A DNA stretch of 41,507 nt from Chloroflexota bacterium (GTDB taxonomy: Bacteria > Chloroflexota > Anaerolineae > UBA4142). Below, one piece after another: positions 33,583 through 41,185 of the stretch. The position numbers were made by a program, and so were the translations under genes. How positions within the stretch are numbered: the stretch's first letter is position 1; each line of letters opens with the position of its first letter. The stretch lies in contig JAMDCU010000139.1 of NCBI GenBank assembly GCA_023489485.1, positions 2,937 to 44,443 of the forward strand, written 5' to 3'. The notes below the pieces were generated by a model. It was not told where the DNA came from, did no database searches, and saw only the letters and a list, made by a program, of their open reading frames with translations.

Positions 33583-33951
33583 GTGCCTGCCAATCGGCTC
33601 TCGTCCCGCCCCTCCTCTCCTTTTCCCCCCTACTCCAAGGAGATAGACGTCGAACTCTTGGCTTTTATCGAGCGATACGCAACCAACTTGGCCCGTTGGG
33701 ATATCCTGGTGCTTTTCGGGCAGAACCCCGACCTGCAGGAGAACGCTCAACGCCTTGCCAAGCGCTTGGGGCGCCGCTCGCAGTCCATTGAGAAGGAACT
33801 GGAGGACTTGGCCTACCTTGGTATTCTCCAGACTCATCCGAACGGCCGAGGGATGGTTTACGAACTGGTGCGCGAGCCGGCGACACAGCAGGCTGTGATT
33901 CGCCTCGCCCACCATTTGAGCGGGGCTCCTGTCCTGCCGTCGCGCAAGTAA
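33583..33951 (+). CDS. small winged-helix-like protein
   Basis: The 122-aa product has helices and a wing resembling a winged helix: FIERYATNLARWDILVLFGQNPDLQENAQRLAKRLG, RRSQSIEKELEDLAYLGILQTHP, then GRGMVYELV as the wing. It may bind DNA or act as a predicted transcriptional regulator; the ligand and targets are unknown. GTG 33583 is chosen because GGAG lies 5 bases upstream and the apparent promoter begins transcription after ATG 33538, which is the alternative start. A 57-bp perfect hairpin follows the stop. Confidence 0.7.
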   Translation: MPANRLSSRPSSPFPPYSKEIDVELLAFIERYATNLARWDILVLFGQNPDLQENAQRLAKRLGRRSQSIEKELEDLAYLGILQTHPNGRGMVYELVREPATQQAVIRLAHHLSGAPVLPSRK

Positions 33952-33959
33952 GCGGCGAA

Positions 33960-34016
33960 AATGAAAAGCAAAACTTGCTCTCCCCTGTCAGGGGAGAGCA
34001 AGTTTTGCTTTTCATT
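33960..34016. terminator. 57-bp perfect inverted repeat (28-bp arms), probable terminator
   Basis: Positions 33960-33987 are an exact reverse complement of 33989-34016 around a single T. The innermost part is CTCTCCCCTG-T-CAGGGGAGAG and the outer arms are AATGAAAAGCAAAACTTG and its complement. The T-rich right arm suits termination of the winged-helix gene. The stem is far longer than normal, and the right arm contains the likely -35 element of the next operon. Confidence 0.7.
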
Positions 34017-34033
34017 CTGGATTCGACTATAAT
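34005..34033 (+). promoter_or_regulatory. promoter of the MBL-folE-folP operon
   Basis: TTGCTT (34005-34010), a 17-base spacer and TATAAT (34028-34033). The -35 hexamer lies within the right arm of the long inverted repeat. Confidence 0.6.
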
Positions 34034-34051
34034 CGAAAGGCTGGAGGAGGA

Positions 34052-34696
34052 ATGGAGATAGATTGGTTTGGGCATTCGTGTTTTCGTCTGCGCGGCCGAG
34101 AAGGGACGGTCATCACGGATCCGTACTCGAAAGAGATCGGTCTGAGCTTTCCTCGCCCGCGCGCTGATATTGTAACCATCAGTCATGATCATCCCGGGCA
34201 TCATTTTGCCGCGGGCGTCAAGGGAGACCCCAGAGTGATTGAGGGACCCGGCGAGTACGAGATCAAGAACATCTTTGTAACCGGCATTCCGACCTCGCAC
34301 GACAAAAAGGGGGGCAAGGAGCGAGGGCCCAACACAGTTTACACGATTGAGATGGACGGGCTGACCATCTGCCATCTCGGCGACTTGGGTCATGTGCCGA
34401 GCCAGGCGCAGGTGGATACGCTGGGCGATGTCAATATCCTGCTCATCCCGGCCGGCAACGCGACGACGATCGGACCGGCGGAGGCCGCCGAGGTCGTTTC
34501 GCTGCTCGAGCCGCAGATTGTCATTCCCATGCACTTTGCGCTCCCCGAGCTGACGAACAAGCTCGAGCCGCCGACCAAATTCTTCAAGCAATTGGGCGTC
34601 AAGCCTCCGGGAGCTCTCCCCAGTTTCAAAGTGACCAAGGATTCGCTGCCGCAAGAGACCCAGGTGGTGCTGCTCGAAGCCAAACAAAAAGAGTAG
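34052..34696 (+). CDS. MBL-fold metal-dependent hydrolase (UlaG-like)
   Basis: The 214-aa protein has the metallo-beta-lactamase core: WFGHSCFRLRGREGTVITDPY, the metal motif HDHPGHH, later IPTSHD, CHLGDLGH and PMHF. These correspond to the usual histidine and aspartate ligands. Members of this UlaG-like subgroup are hydrolases of diverse small substrates. GGAGGAGGA sits just before ATG 34052. It heads a run with folE and folP (25- and 6-base gaps); a role in pterin or phosphoester clean-up is only a context guess. Confidence 0.88.
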   Translation: MEIDWFGHSCFRLRGREGTVITDPYSKEIGLSFPRPRADIVTISHDHPGHHFAAGVKGDPRVIEGPGEYEIKNIFVTGIPTSHDKKGGKERGPNTVYTIEMDGLTICHLGDLGHVPSQAQVDTLGDVNILLIPAGNATTIGPAEAAEVVSLLEPQIVIPMHFALPELTNKLEPPTKFFKQLGVKPPGALPSFKVTKDSLPQETQVVLLEAKQKE

Positions 34697-34721
34697 AGAC
34701 TAAGGGAACAAGATTCGCAAC

Positions 34722-35288
34722 ATGGACAATGCCCGGATTAGGAAGGCGGTCAGCGAGATCATTGCTGCCATTGGGGATGACGAGACGCGCGAGGGATTGC
34801 GCGAGACGCCGCGGCGGATCGCCGACATGTATGCAGAGATTTTTCAAGGTGTGGAACAAGACCCTCTGGAAGCTCTCGCCGTGACTTTCGACGCAGGCGG
34901 CCACCAAGAGATGGTTATCCTCAAGGACATTCCCTTTTACTCCGTCTGTGAGCATCATTTTCTTCCTTTCCACGGCGTCGCGCACGTCGGCTATATTCCC
35001 AAAGACCGGCTGGTCGGGGTGAGCAAGATCGCACGTGTGGTCGATATCCTTGCCCGGCGTCCTCAAATGCAAGAGCGTCTCACGAGCCAAGTCGCGGACT
35101 GTATGATGGCGGGGCTCCATCCCACGGGGGTCGCGGTCGTCGTCGAAGCCGAGCATCTCTGCATGACCATGCGCGGCATCAAAAAGCCCGGAAGCCGCCT
35201 GGTCACGAGCGCCACTCGCGGAGTCTTTCGCACCAGCTCGGCGACTCGATCCGAGTTCTTCTCACTTGTACGTGAAGAGAAGAGGTAA
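34722..35288 (+). CDS. folE: GTP cyclohydrolase I
   Basis: The 188-aa protein converts GTP to 7,8-dihydroneopterin triphosphate, first step of folate synthesis. Diagnostic motifs: ETPRRIADMYAEIFQG, the zinc and active-site block YSVCEHHFLPFHGVAHVGYIP, VGVSKIARVVDILARRPQMQERLT, and EAEHLCMTMRGIKKPGS. All zinc cysteine/histidine positions look intact. It is 6 bases upstream of folP. Confidence 0.97.
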   Translation: MDNARIRKAVSEIIAAIGDDETREGLRETPRRIADMYAEIFQGVEQDPLEALAVTFDAGGHQEMVILKDIPFYSVCEHHFLPFHGVAHVGYIPKDRLVGVSKIARVVDILARRPQMQERLTSQVADCMMAGLHPTGVAVVVEAEHLCMTMRGIKKPGSRLVTSATRGVFRTSSATRSEFFSLVREEKR

Positions 35289-35294
35289 ACAGGG

Positions 35295-36608
35295 TTGTAC
35301 AGCCTGCGCGCCTTTGAGTTCCACGACCCGAGCGAACTGCGCGCCGAATTGGCCAAGCACGGCGTGGAGTCATCCGCTCAGCCGGAGCACCTCGCGAAGG
35401 GTCTTTTTCGCGCCTTTGAAATCGACGGCATTTCGCCTGTCCTGGCCCAGTTCCTCTATCAGGAAATTGTACTGGAGGGAGGCGACGCCGTCATCCCTTC
35501 TCGGGCGCAGGGGACTGGCGATCGCACTTCGGACCAAGCTCCGGCCATCGACCGGCGCATAGAGGGCTCGGCCAAGATCCTCCTCCTTGGGACCGAGTAC
35601 CAACTCCGCCATCTTGCCATTCGGGTTCGTACTCAGGCCGAGGGTGCCAGTGTGGCCGGTGGGGAAATTGCGCTTTTGGCCGACGACATGGAGCGCACGC
35701 TCGCAGCTATCGGTTCTGAGAACCGCGGTCAGGTCAGGATTCGGGAAACGGAGTTCACGTGGGGCCGCCGCACCTACATCATGGGCATTATCAACTTGAC
35801 GCCCGATTCATTCAGCGGTGACGGCGTACTGGCGTCTGGGACGCAGGATTGGATCGAGCGCGCGGTCGCGCACGCAGAGGAGTTGGTTGTGGGCGGCGCC
35901 GATATCCTGGACGTCGGAGGCGAGTCCACTCGCCCGGGCTCTCAACCCACTCCCGCCGAAGAAGAGTACCGGCGTGTCATTCCTCTGATCACGCGCCTGC
36001 GGTCCCGAACCCACGTGCCGATTTCGATTGACACCTACAAGGCTGAGATCGCGCGGGCTGCCCTCGACTCAGGAGCCGACCTCGTGAACGACGTCTGGGG
36101 ATTGCGGATGGACCCAGAAATGAAAAGGGTCATCGCGGACCGTGGTGTTCCGATCGTCATCATGCACAACCGCAGTCGGCCCAAAGACGCCGCGCAAACT
36201 GAACGCCTCGGCGGACGCTATGTCGGCGTCGAGTACGGCGACTTGCTCGGGGACATCATTCGCGAGTTGCGCGCGCAGATTGAGCTGGGCCGCGATGCGG
36301 GCATCCGCGACGGCCAAATCATCGTGGACCCCGGGATTGGGTTTGGAAAGACCGTCGAGCAGAACTTGGAACTGGTGAACCGGCTCGATGAATTGCGCGT
36401 ACTCGGCTATCCCATTCTCCTCGGCCCCTCGCGCAAAGGCTTTATCGGCTACACCCTTGACCTGCCCGCGGCAGAGCGCCTCGAGGGAACCGCGGCTACG
36501 GTCGCGGTGGGCATCGTGCGCGGAGCGGATATCCTGCGCGTGCATGATGTCAAGCCAATGACCCGCGTGGCTCGCATGACCGATGCCATCGTGAGGCGCC
36601 CCGCGTAG
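35295..36608 (+). CDS. folP: dihydropteroate synthase with N-terminal extension
   Basis: The C-terminal 285 residues are a complete DHPS TIM barrel: IMGIINLTPDSFSGDG, DVGGESTRPGSQP, ISIDTYKAEIARAAL, NDVWGL, VIMHN, DPGIGFGKT, LLGPSRKGFIG and a terminal RVHDVKPM. It joins 4-aminobenzoate to the pterin. About 150 residues precede the barrel, unlike the about 280-residue core enzyme. The extension (YSLRAFEFHDPSELRAEL, then ILLLGTEYQLRHLAIRVR) has no recognised motif here. The start is TTG 35295 with AGAGG upstream; no better start is seen. Confidence 0.95.
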   Translation: MYSLRAFEFHDPSELRAELAKHGVESSAQPEHLAKGLFRAFEIDGISPVLAQFLYQEIVLEGGDAVIPSRAQGTGDRTSDQAPAIDRRIEGSAKILLLGTEYQLRHLAIRVRTQAEGASVAGGEIALLADDMERTLAAIGSENRGQVRIRETEFTWGRRTYIMGIINLTPDSFSGDGVLASGTQDWIERAVAHAEELVVGGADILDVGGESTRPGSQPTPAEEEYRRVIPLITRLRSRTHVPISIDTYKAEIARAALDSGADLVNDVWGLRMDPEMKRVIADRGVPIVIMHNRSRPKDAAQTERLGGRYVGVEYGDLLGDIIRELRAQIELGRDAGIRDGQIIVDPGIGFGKTVEQNLELVNRLDELRVLGYPILLGPSRKGFIGYTLDLPAAERLEGTAATVAVGIVRGADILRVHDVKPMTRVARMTDAIVRRPA

Positions 36609-36694
36609 CGCACCGGGGCGATCTGAGCCCTCCCGTAGGACTTTTCCTCGTCATTGAAGGACAATTGCGATATCATCGAAGTAGAGACAAATCT

Positions 36695-38044
36695 ATGAGC
36701 CGAAAGAGACGACCGCTCGGGTTCGTTCTATTTCTCCTCTTGTTACTCGTGCTTTTGCGAATTCCTCCTCCCCCCGCGCAAGCCGCGCGCTCGCCGCTCG
36801 TCTTGGCCTTTTACTACGCCTGGTTCGACGACAATTCCTGGAAGCCCGGCCAGATGCCCGACCAGCCGCTGGTCCGCTACAGCTCGCGCGACCCCCAGGC
36901 CATCGCACGGCAGATCCAACAGGCACGCGGTGCCGGCATCGACGCTTTCGTCGTTTCTTGGCTGGGGGCGGGGAATCCGACCGACGATAATTTCAAAACG
37001 ATGCTGGCGCAAGCGCGCGGAGCGAATTTTGCCGCCGCCGTCGATTTTGAGGTCACCTCGCCCTTTTACCATTCGCGCGAGGATGTCGTCAAATCTCTGA
37101 AATATCTGCTGTCCACTCATACGTCCCAACCCGGATACCTCCGCGTGGGCGGCAAGCCCGTTATCTTCTTCTGGCGTGAACAAAAGTACTCGGTGGATAC
37201 CTGGAAGGCGATCCGGGATGCCGTCGACCCGAACCGGCAGTCGCTTTGGATTGCCGAAGGGGTGGACGTCTCTTATTTGCGGGTGTTCGACGGCCATCAT
37301 TTGTACTCCATCGGTTGGTCTCCGAACCCAACCGCCGAAATGGAGAAATGGGGCAAGCGCGTACGGGCTTTTGGGCAGGACAAGATTTGGGTGGCGACCG
37401 TCATGCCGGGCAATGACGATACTCGGACCGGGCGCGCAGGGGCGTACGTCCGGAGCCGTCGAAATGGAGATTTCTATCGGGAGACGTGGCGCGCGGCGCT
37501 CGCGTCGCACCCGGACTGGATCATCATTACGTCGTGGAATGAATGGGTCGAATATACTTCCATCGAGCCCAGCGTGAGCTACGGGGATCTGTATCTCAAC
37601 ATCACGCGCGAGAATGCCGCGCGGTTCAAAGGGGCATTACCTGCTCCGGCGGCAGTCCCGGTCTCTTCGCGGCCTGCGGCCCCGACGCGGACGCCCATAG
37701 CCGGGGGGATACGCGCCGCGACCACCGATGTCCTGCGAGTTCGCACGGGCCCGAGCACGGTGGCGCCAATTCTGGGACGCTTGGCCGAGGGCGCTGCTCT
37801 CACTCTTTTGGGGCGCAGTGCGGATGGGAATTGGTGGCAAATTGCCTATCCTGATACAAAAAAGCGGGGCTGGGTTGCCGCCGAGTACGTCAAATTGGAC
37901 GTGCCGGCGAACAAGCTGCCGATCGTGGGTGGGATACAGGCCTCTGGCGTCGCCAGCGCATCCAGGCGATTGACGCCCACGCCTGCCCCGGATCCCATTA
38001 TCGAGTATAATGGCCCTGTCGATTCCGCCGCGCCAGAGCCGTAA
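36695..38044 (+). CDS. secreted GH99-like glycoside hydrolase with SH3b domain
   Basis: The 449-aa protein starts with a signal sequence or anchor (PLGFVLFLLLLLVLLRIPPPPAQAA). A catalytic-type domain follows, resembling the GH99/endo-mannosidase-like (WbsX-type) fold: LVLAFYYAWFDDNSW, GIDAFVVSWLG, KPVIFFWREQ, WIIITSWNEWVEYTSIEPS. A Pro/Thr linker and a bacterial SH3 domain (about 350-415, LRVRTGPSTVAPILGRLAEG to GWVAAEYVKL) follow. It probably acts on external mannan-like glycans while bound to the wall or matrix. ATG 36695 is preferred over an upstream TTG (36665). hpt follows 17 bases later. Confidence 0.75.
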   Translation: MSRKRRPLGFVLFLLLLLVLLRIPPPPAQAARSPLVLAFYYAWFDDNSWKPGQMPDQPLVRYSSRDPQAIARQIQQARGAGIDAFVVSWLGAGNPTDDNFKTMLAQARGANFAAAVDFEVTSPFYHSREDVVKSLKYLLSTHTSQPGYLRVGGKPVIFFWREQKYSVDTWKAIRDAVDPNRQSLWIAEGVDVSYLRVFDGHHLYSIGWSPNPTAEMEKWGKRVRAFGQDKIWVATVMPGNDDTRTGRAGAYVRSRRNGDFYRETWRAALASHPDWIIITSWNEWVEYTSIEPSVSYGDLYLNITRENAARFKGALPAPAAVPVSSRPAAPTRTPIAGGIRAATTDVLRVRTGPSTVAPILGRLAEGAALTLLGRSADGNWWQIAYPDTKKRGWVAAEYVKLDVPANKLPIVGGIQASGVASASRRLTPTPAPDPIIEYNGPVDSAAPEP

Positions 38045-38061
38045 GCAAAAGGAGCACCGGT

Positions 38062-38634
38062 ATGGGAGATATGGAAAAGGATATAGCCAAGACGCTGATT
38101 ACGCGTGAGGCGCTTGAAGCGCGCACGGCTGAACTGGGGGAGGCGATCAGCCGGGATTATGCAGATAAAGACTTGCTTCTCGTCTGCATCTTAAAGGGGG
38201 GAGTGCTTTTTCTCAGCGACCTAATCCGCACGATTCGCATCCCCCACGAAATTGATTTCATGGCTATCTCCTCTTATGGGGGCACCCGCGTCGAATCGAG
38301 CGGCGTGGTTCGCATTCTCATGGATTTGAACGCCAACATAGAGAATCGAAACGTCTTGATCGTCGAAGACATCATCGATACGGGTCGGACGCTTTCCTAT
38401 ATCACCGAAAACCTGCGGACCCGTAATCCCGCCTCCGTCAAGATCTGCACCCTGTTGAACAAACCGAGCCGCCGCGAGGTCGACGTCCGCCTCGACTATG
38501 TCGGCTTTGATATCCCGAACGAATTCGTCGTCGGCTATGGATTGGACTACAACGAGCACTATCGGAACCTCTCATTCGTCGGAGTTCTAAAGCCGGAGCT
38601 GTACAGGGGACCGGTCGAGGAGAGCCGGCACTAG
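38062..38634 (+). CDS. hpt: hypoxanthine phosphoribosyltransferase
   Basis: The 190-aa type I PRTase salvages hypoxanthine or guanine with PRPP. The PRPP loop VLIVEDIIDTGRTL, the pyrophosphate loop LLVCILKGGVLFLSDL, the flexible loop ISSYGG and the C-terminal FVVGYGLDYNEHYRNL are all present. AGGAG lies about eight bases before ATG 38062. Its stop codon overlaps the stop of the convergent aminotransferase gene (CTAG at 38631-38634). Confidence 0.95.
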   Translation: MGDMEKDIAKTLITREALEARTAELGEAISRDYADKDLLLVCILKGGVLFLSDLIRTIRIPHEIDFMAISSYGGTRVESSGVVRILMDLNANIENRNVLIVEDIIDTGRTLSYITENLRTRNPASVKICTLLNKPSRREVDVRLDYVGFDIPNEFVVGYGLDYNEHYRNLSFVGVLKPELYRGPVEESRH

Positions 38635-39803
38635 TCCTCTATCTTCTCCACTGCTTCGCGGATCCGCTTCAGCGCCAGCTTGATGTTGTCGAGCGAGTTT
38701 GCATACGAGAAACGGATGTATCCCTCTCCTGCTTCCCCGAAGGACGTTCCGCTCAGGCAGGCGACACCCGCCTCATTTAACAAATACTCTGCCAGGCGTC
38801 TCGAATCCCAACCGGTGCCTGCGGTATTAGGAAAGGCGTAAAACGCCCCGCTTGGTTTCAAGCAACGGAATCCTGGGATGGCATTCATCCCTTCCACAAT
38901 CGTATCGCGCCGCTCTTTGAAAGCGGCAACCATTTTCCGGACCGAGTTCTGTGGTCCTGTGAGCGCCTCGACTCCTGCGTACTGAGTGAACCCGGCAACG
39001 CAAGAGTTGGAATTCGTCTCCAGCCGTGTAATGTGGGGCACGAGATCCAACGGCATGACGCCGTAACCGAGGCGCCAGCCGGTCATCGCGTAGCTCTTGC
39101 TGAACCCATCGAGCAGGATCGTGCGCTCCACCATCCCCGGGATGCTCAGCAGACTGTTAAACTTGCCCTCATACAGTACCTCGTTATAGATCTCGTCTGT
39201 GAGGACGAAGACATCGTATTGGTTGGCGACTTGCGCCACGGTCGCCAAGTCCGATGGCTCCAGAATGCCCCCGGTAGGATTCTGCGGCGAGTTGAGGATG
39301 ATGAGCTTGGTCTTGTTGTTCACCTTCGACCTGAACTCTTCCGGATCAAAGCGAAAGTTGTTTTCCTCCCGCAAGATATATGGGACCGCGGTCCCGCCGC
39401 AGTACTTGATCATGCTTTCATAGATGGGAAACCCGGGGTTGGGATAGAGAACCTCGTCGCCTGGTTCCACCAAGGCGAGAATACTGAAAAACATGATTGG
39501 CTTGGCGCCCGGAGTGACCACCACTTGCTCGGGAGAAATGGGCACACCGCGCGTCCGACTCACGTGGTCCGCAATCGCCGCGCGCAGTTCGGGGATTCCC
39601 GCGCTGGGAGTATATTTCGTCTTGCCCTCTTTCAGCGCCCGGATGCCCGCCTCGACAATATTCTCCGGCGTTGGAAAGTCGGGCTCCCCTACCTCGAGAT
39701 GGACAATCTGGCGTCCTTGCGCTTCCAGCGCTTTGGCTTTGGCTAAGACTTCAAAAGCCGTCTCAGTGCCCAAACGGCTCATGCGCTGTGCAACTTGCAG
39801 CAT
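38631..39803 (-). CDS. class I/II pyridoxal-phosphate aminotransferase (aspartate-type)
   Basis: The 390-aa fold-type I enzyme has the N-terminal HLEVGEPDFPTP, TPSAGIPELRAAIADH, NSPQNPTGG, VLTDEIYNEV and the PLP lysine motif DGFSKSYAMTGWRLGY, plus a C-terminal RFSYANSLDNIKLAL arginine block. It is closest to the aspartate or aromatic branch; the exact amino acid cannot be fixed by eye. GGAGG lies 7 bases before ATG 39803. It follows the thioesterase gene by 48 bases on the same strand and probably shares its promoter. Confidence 0.93.
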   Translation of the reverse strand: MLQVAQRMSRLGTETAFEVLAKAKALEAQGRQIVHLEVGEPDFPTPENIVEAGIRALKEGKTKYTPSAGIPELRAAIADHVSRTRGVPISPEQVVVTPGAKPIMFFSILALVEPGDEVLYPNPGFPIYESMIKYCGGTAVPYILREENNFRFDPEEFRSKVNNKTKLIILNSPQNPTGGILEPSDLATVAQVANQYDVFVLTDEIYNEVLYEGKFNSLLSIPGMVERTILLDGFSKSYAMTGWRLGYGVMPLDLVPHITRLETNSNSCVAGFTQYAGVEALTGPQNSVRKMVAAFKERRDTIVEGMNAIPGFRCLKPSGAFYAFPNTAGTGWDSRRLAEYLLNEAGVACLSGTSFGEAGEGYIRFSYANSLDNIKLALKRIREAVEKIED

Positions 39804-39851
39804 TCAACGACCTCCTTCAGTCGATGGCAGAACAAACGAATGCGAGATGGG

Positions 39852-40406
39852 CTACGCCATGTCCATTTTGACTGGCTTTTTCCGCCAGCGCGCTAGACGA
39901 AGTTGCTGGCGCCCTTCGGCTTCGTCCCAGCGGCGCCTTTCCTCTTCGTTACTCAAGATGAGCGGCGGCACGCTCGTGGGCCTGCCGGAATCGTCCAGGG
40001 CCACATAGACGGCAAAAGCAGAATTGGTGTGAGTGATTTCTCCGGTGATTGGGTTTTCCGCTTCCACCCGGATGCCCACCTCAATGGAGCTCTTGCCTAC
40101 CCAGTTGACCGAGGCTCGCAGAGTGAGCAGGTGTCCAACCTTAACAGGGGACAGGAACGATATCGAATCCACTGCCACGGTGACCACAGGGCGACGAGCA
40201 TGCCGCATGCCTGCCAGCCCACCGGCTTCGTCCACAAGCTTCATAATATAACCACCGTGCACGTTCCCTAACGGGTTGGCATCCGAGGGCATCATCTGCT
40301 GGCTGAGGGTAACCTGCGAATCAGACGCACACTTGGCGGAGAATTTGGGGTCGCCGCCTCGCACGTCGACCCCGGCTTCGACTCGTTCATTTGTTTGGAC
40401 AGACAT
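39852..40406 (-). CDS. hotdog-fold acyl-CoA thioesterase
   Basis: The 184-aa protein has the acyl-CoA thioesterase pattern: MMPSDANPLGNVHGGYIMKLVDEAGGLAG, AVDSISFLSPVKVGHLLTLRASVNWVGKSSIEVGIRVEAENP, then HTNSAFAVYVALD. The conserved N.hGG and D.aGg segments carry the catalytic residues of this family, which hydrolyses acyl-CoA thioesters. ATG 40406 (MSVQTNERVEAG) is chosen: the promoter -10 element lies at 40447-40452, downstream of the earlier in-frame starts, which excludes them. The Shine-Dalgarno is weak. Confidence 0.92.
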   Translation of the reverse strand: MSVQTNERVEAGVDVRGGDPKFSAKCASDSQVTLSQQMMPSDANPLGNVHGGYIMKLVDEAGGLAGMRHARRPVVTVAVDSISFLSPVKVGHLLTLRASVNWVGKSSIEVGIRVEAENPITGEITHTNSAFAVYVALDDSGRPTSVPPLILSNEEERRRWDEAEGRQQLRLARWRKKPVKMDMA

Positions 40407-40446
40407 TGCTTCTCGATTCCTGATCCAATTTTGACCCACCAAGGGC

Positions 40447-40474
40447 AGTATAGCCCAAAATGGGCTTTTTTCAA
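40447..40474 (-). promoter_or_regulatory. promoter of thioesterase-aminotransferase with palindromic spacer
   Basis: On the minus strand TTGAAA (40474-40469), a 16-base spacer and TATACT (40452-40447). The spacer holds the inverted repeat AGCCCA-TTT-TGGGCT, which could be an operator. On the plus strand the same stem is followed by TTTTTT and looks like a terminator. Confidence 0.65.
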
Positions 40475-40497
40475 CCTCACTTTGAGTCAAGGGGGTT

Positions 40498-40525
40498 TTG
40501 ACTTTCATTTCGCTTCAACTATAAT
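40498..40525 (+). promoter_or_regulatory. promoter of the TP-rich membrane gene
   Basis: TTGACT (40498-40503), a 16-base spacer and TATAAT (40520-40525). It is divergent from the thioesterase promoter. A roughly 150-base leader with no recognised element separates it from ATG 40679. Confidence 0.75.
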
Positions 40526-40678
40526 AGCGTGAGCCCACGGGCCGACACACCCTCCGGGCATTGCCTCTGAAAGGAGATCCAACCCACACGCCGCGCCCGA
40601 TTCGTTTTATACAGCAATGCCCGTATTCGACGTTGGCACCTGCTCTCCGGATTCGCTTGCAGAGAACTGAGATAGAGG

Positions 40679-41185
40679 ATGCTTGATCCGAAGCGAAGAC
40701 GGCCGGTGAGCGCACCGAGAGAGCCGTTCCCTGTCGAGGAAAGTGTTTGGTCGAATCCCGAATCCATGGGAGCTCCGGATCCGGCGGTGTCCGCACCGGC
40801 GCGGCATTCCTTGCGAGCGTGGATGGCGGGCTTGTCCCCGACTCAGCAACTCGGATACGGCTGCATCGGCGTCATGATGGTGGGTGCCCTCGTGCTGTAC
40901 TGTCTCGGCGCCGCTACACTTTTTGTCCGTCCAATGGTGTCTGTTCGGCCGCCCACCCCGACCAATATCATTCACCCCACCCTGGTTCCCACTCCCACGC
41001 AACAATCGGTGCCTACCTTTATTCAGCTTCCGCCCGGCACACTCGTCGCCACGCCGACACAGGCGCCCATCCCTACGCGCGAACCGCCGACTCCGACCCC
41101 GTACCCGTTGGGAACGACGCTGACCCCCTCTCCTGGAGGTCGGTCGACCTCCACATCGAGCCCAACGGCGACTCGGCGGCCTTAA
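40679..41185 (+). CDS. single-pass membrane protein with TP-rich tail
   Basis: The 168-aa protein has a polar N-terminal part, one membrane helix (about residues 58-86, YGCIGVMMVGALVLYCLGAA) and a Thr/Pro-rich outer tail (PTPTNIIHPTLVPTPTQ, PTREPPTPTPYPLG). I recognise no enzymatic domain. It resembles the stalk part of Anaerolineae surface proteins that has lost or never had a folded head. AGAGG precedes ATG 40679 closely. Its TAA overlaps the stop of the convergent Asp-box fragment. Confidence 0.65.
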   Translation: MLDPKRRRPVSAPREPFPVEESVWSNPESMGAPDPAVSAPARHSLRAWMAGLSPTQQLGYGCIGVMMVGALVLYCLGAATLFVRPMVSVRPPTPTNIIHPTLVPTPTQQSVPTFIQLPPGTLVATPTQAPIPTREPPTPTPYPLGTTLTPSPGGRSTSTSSPTATRRP

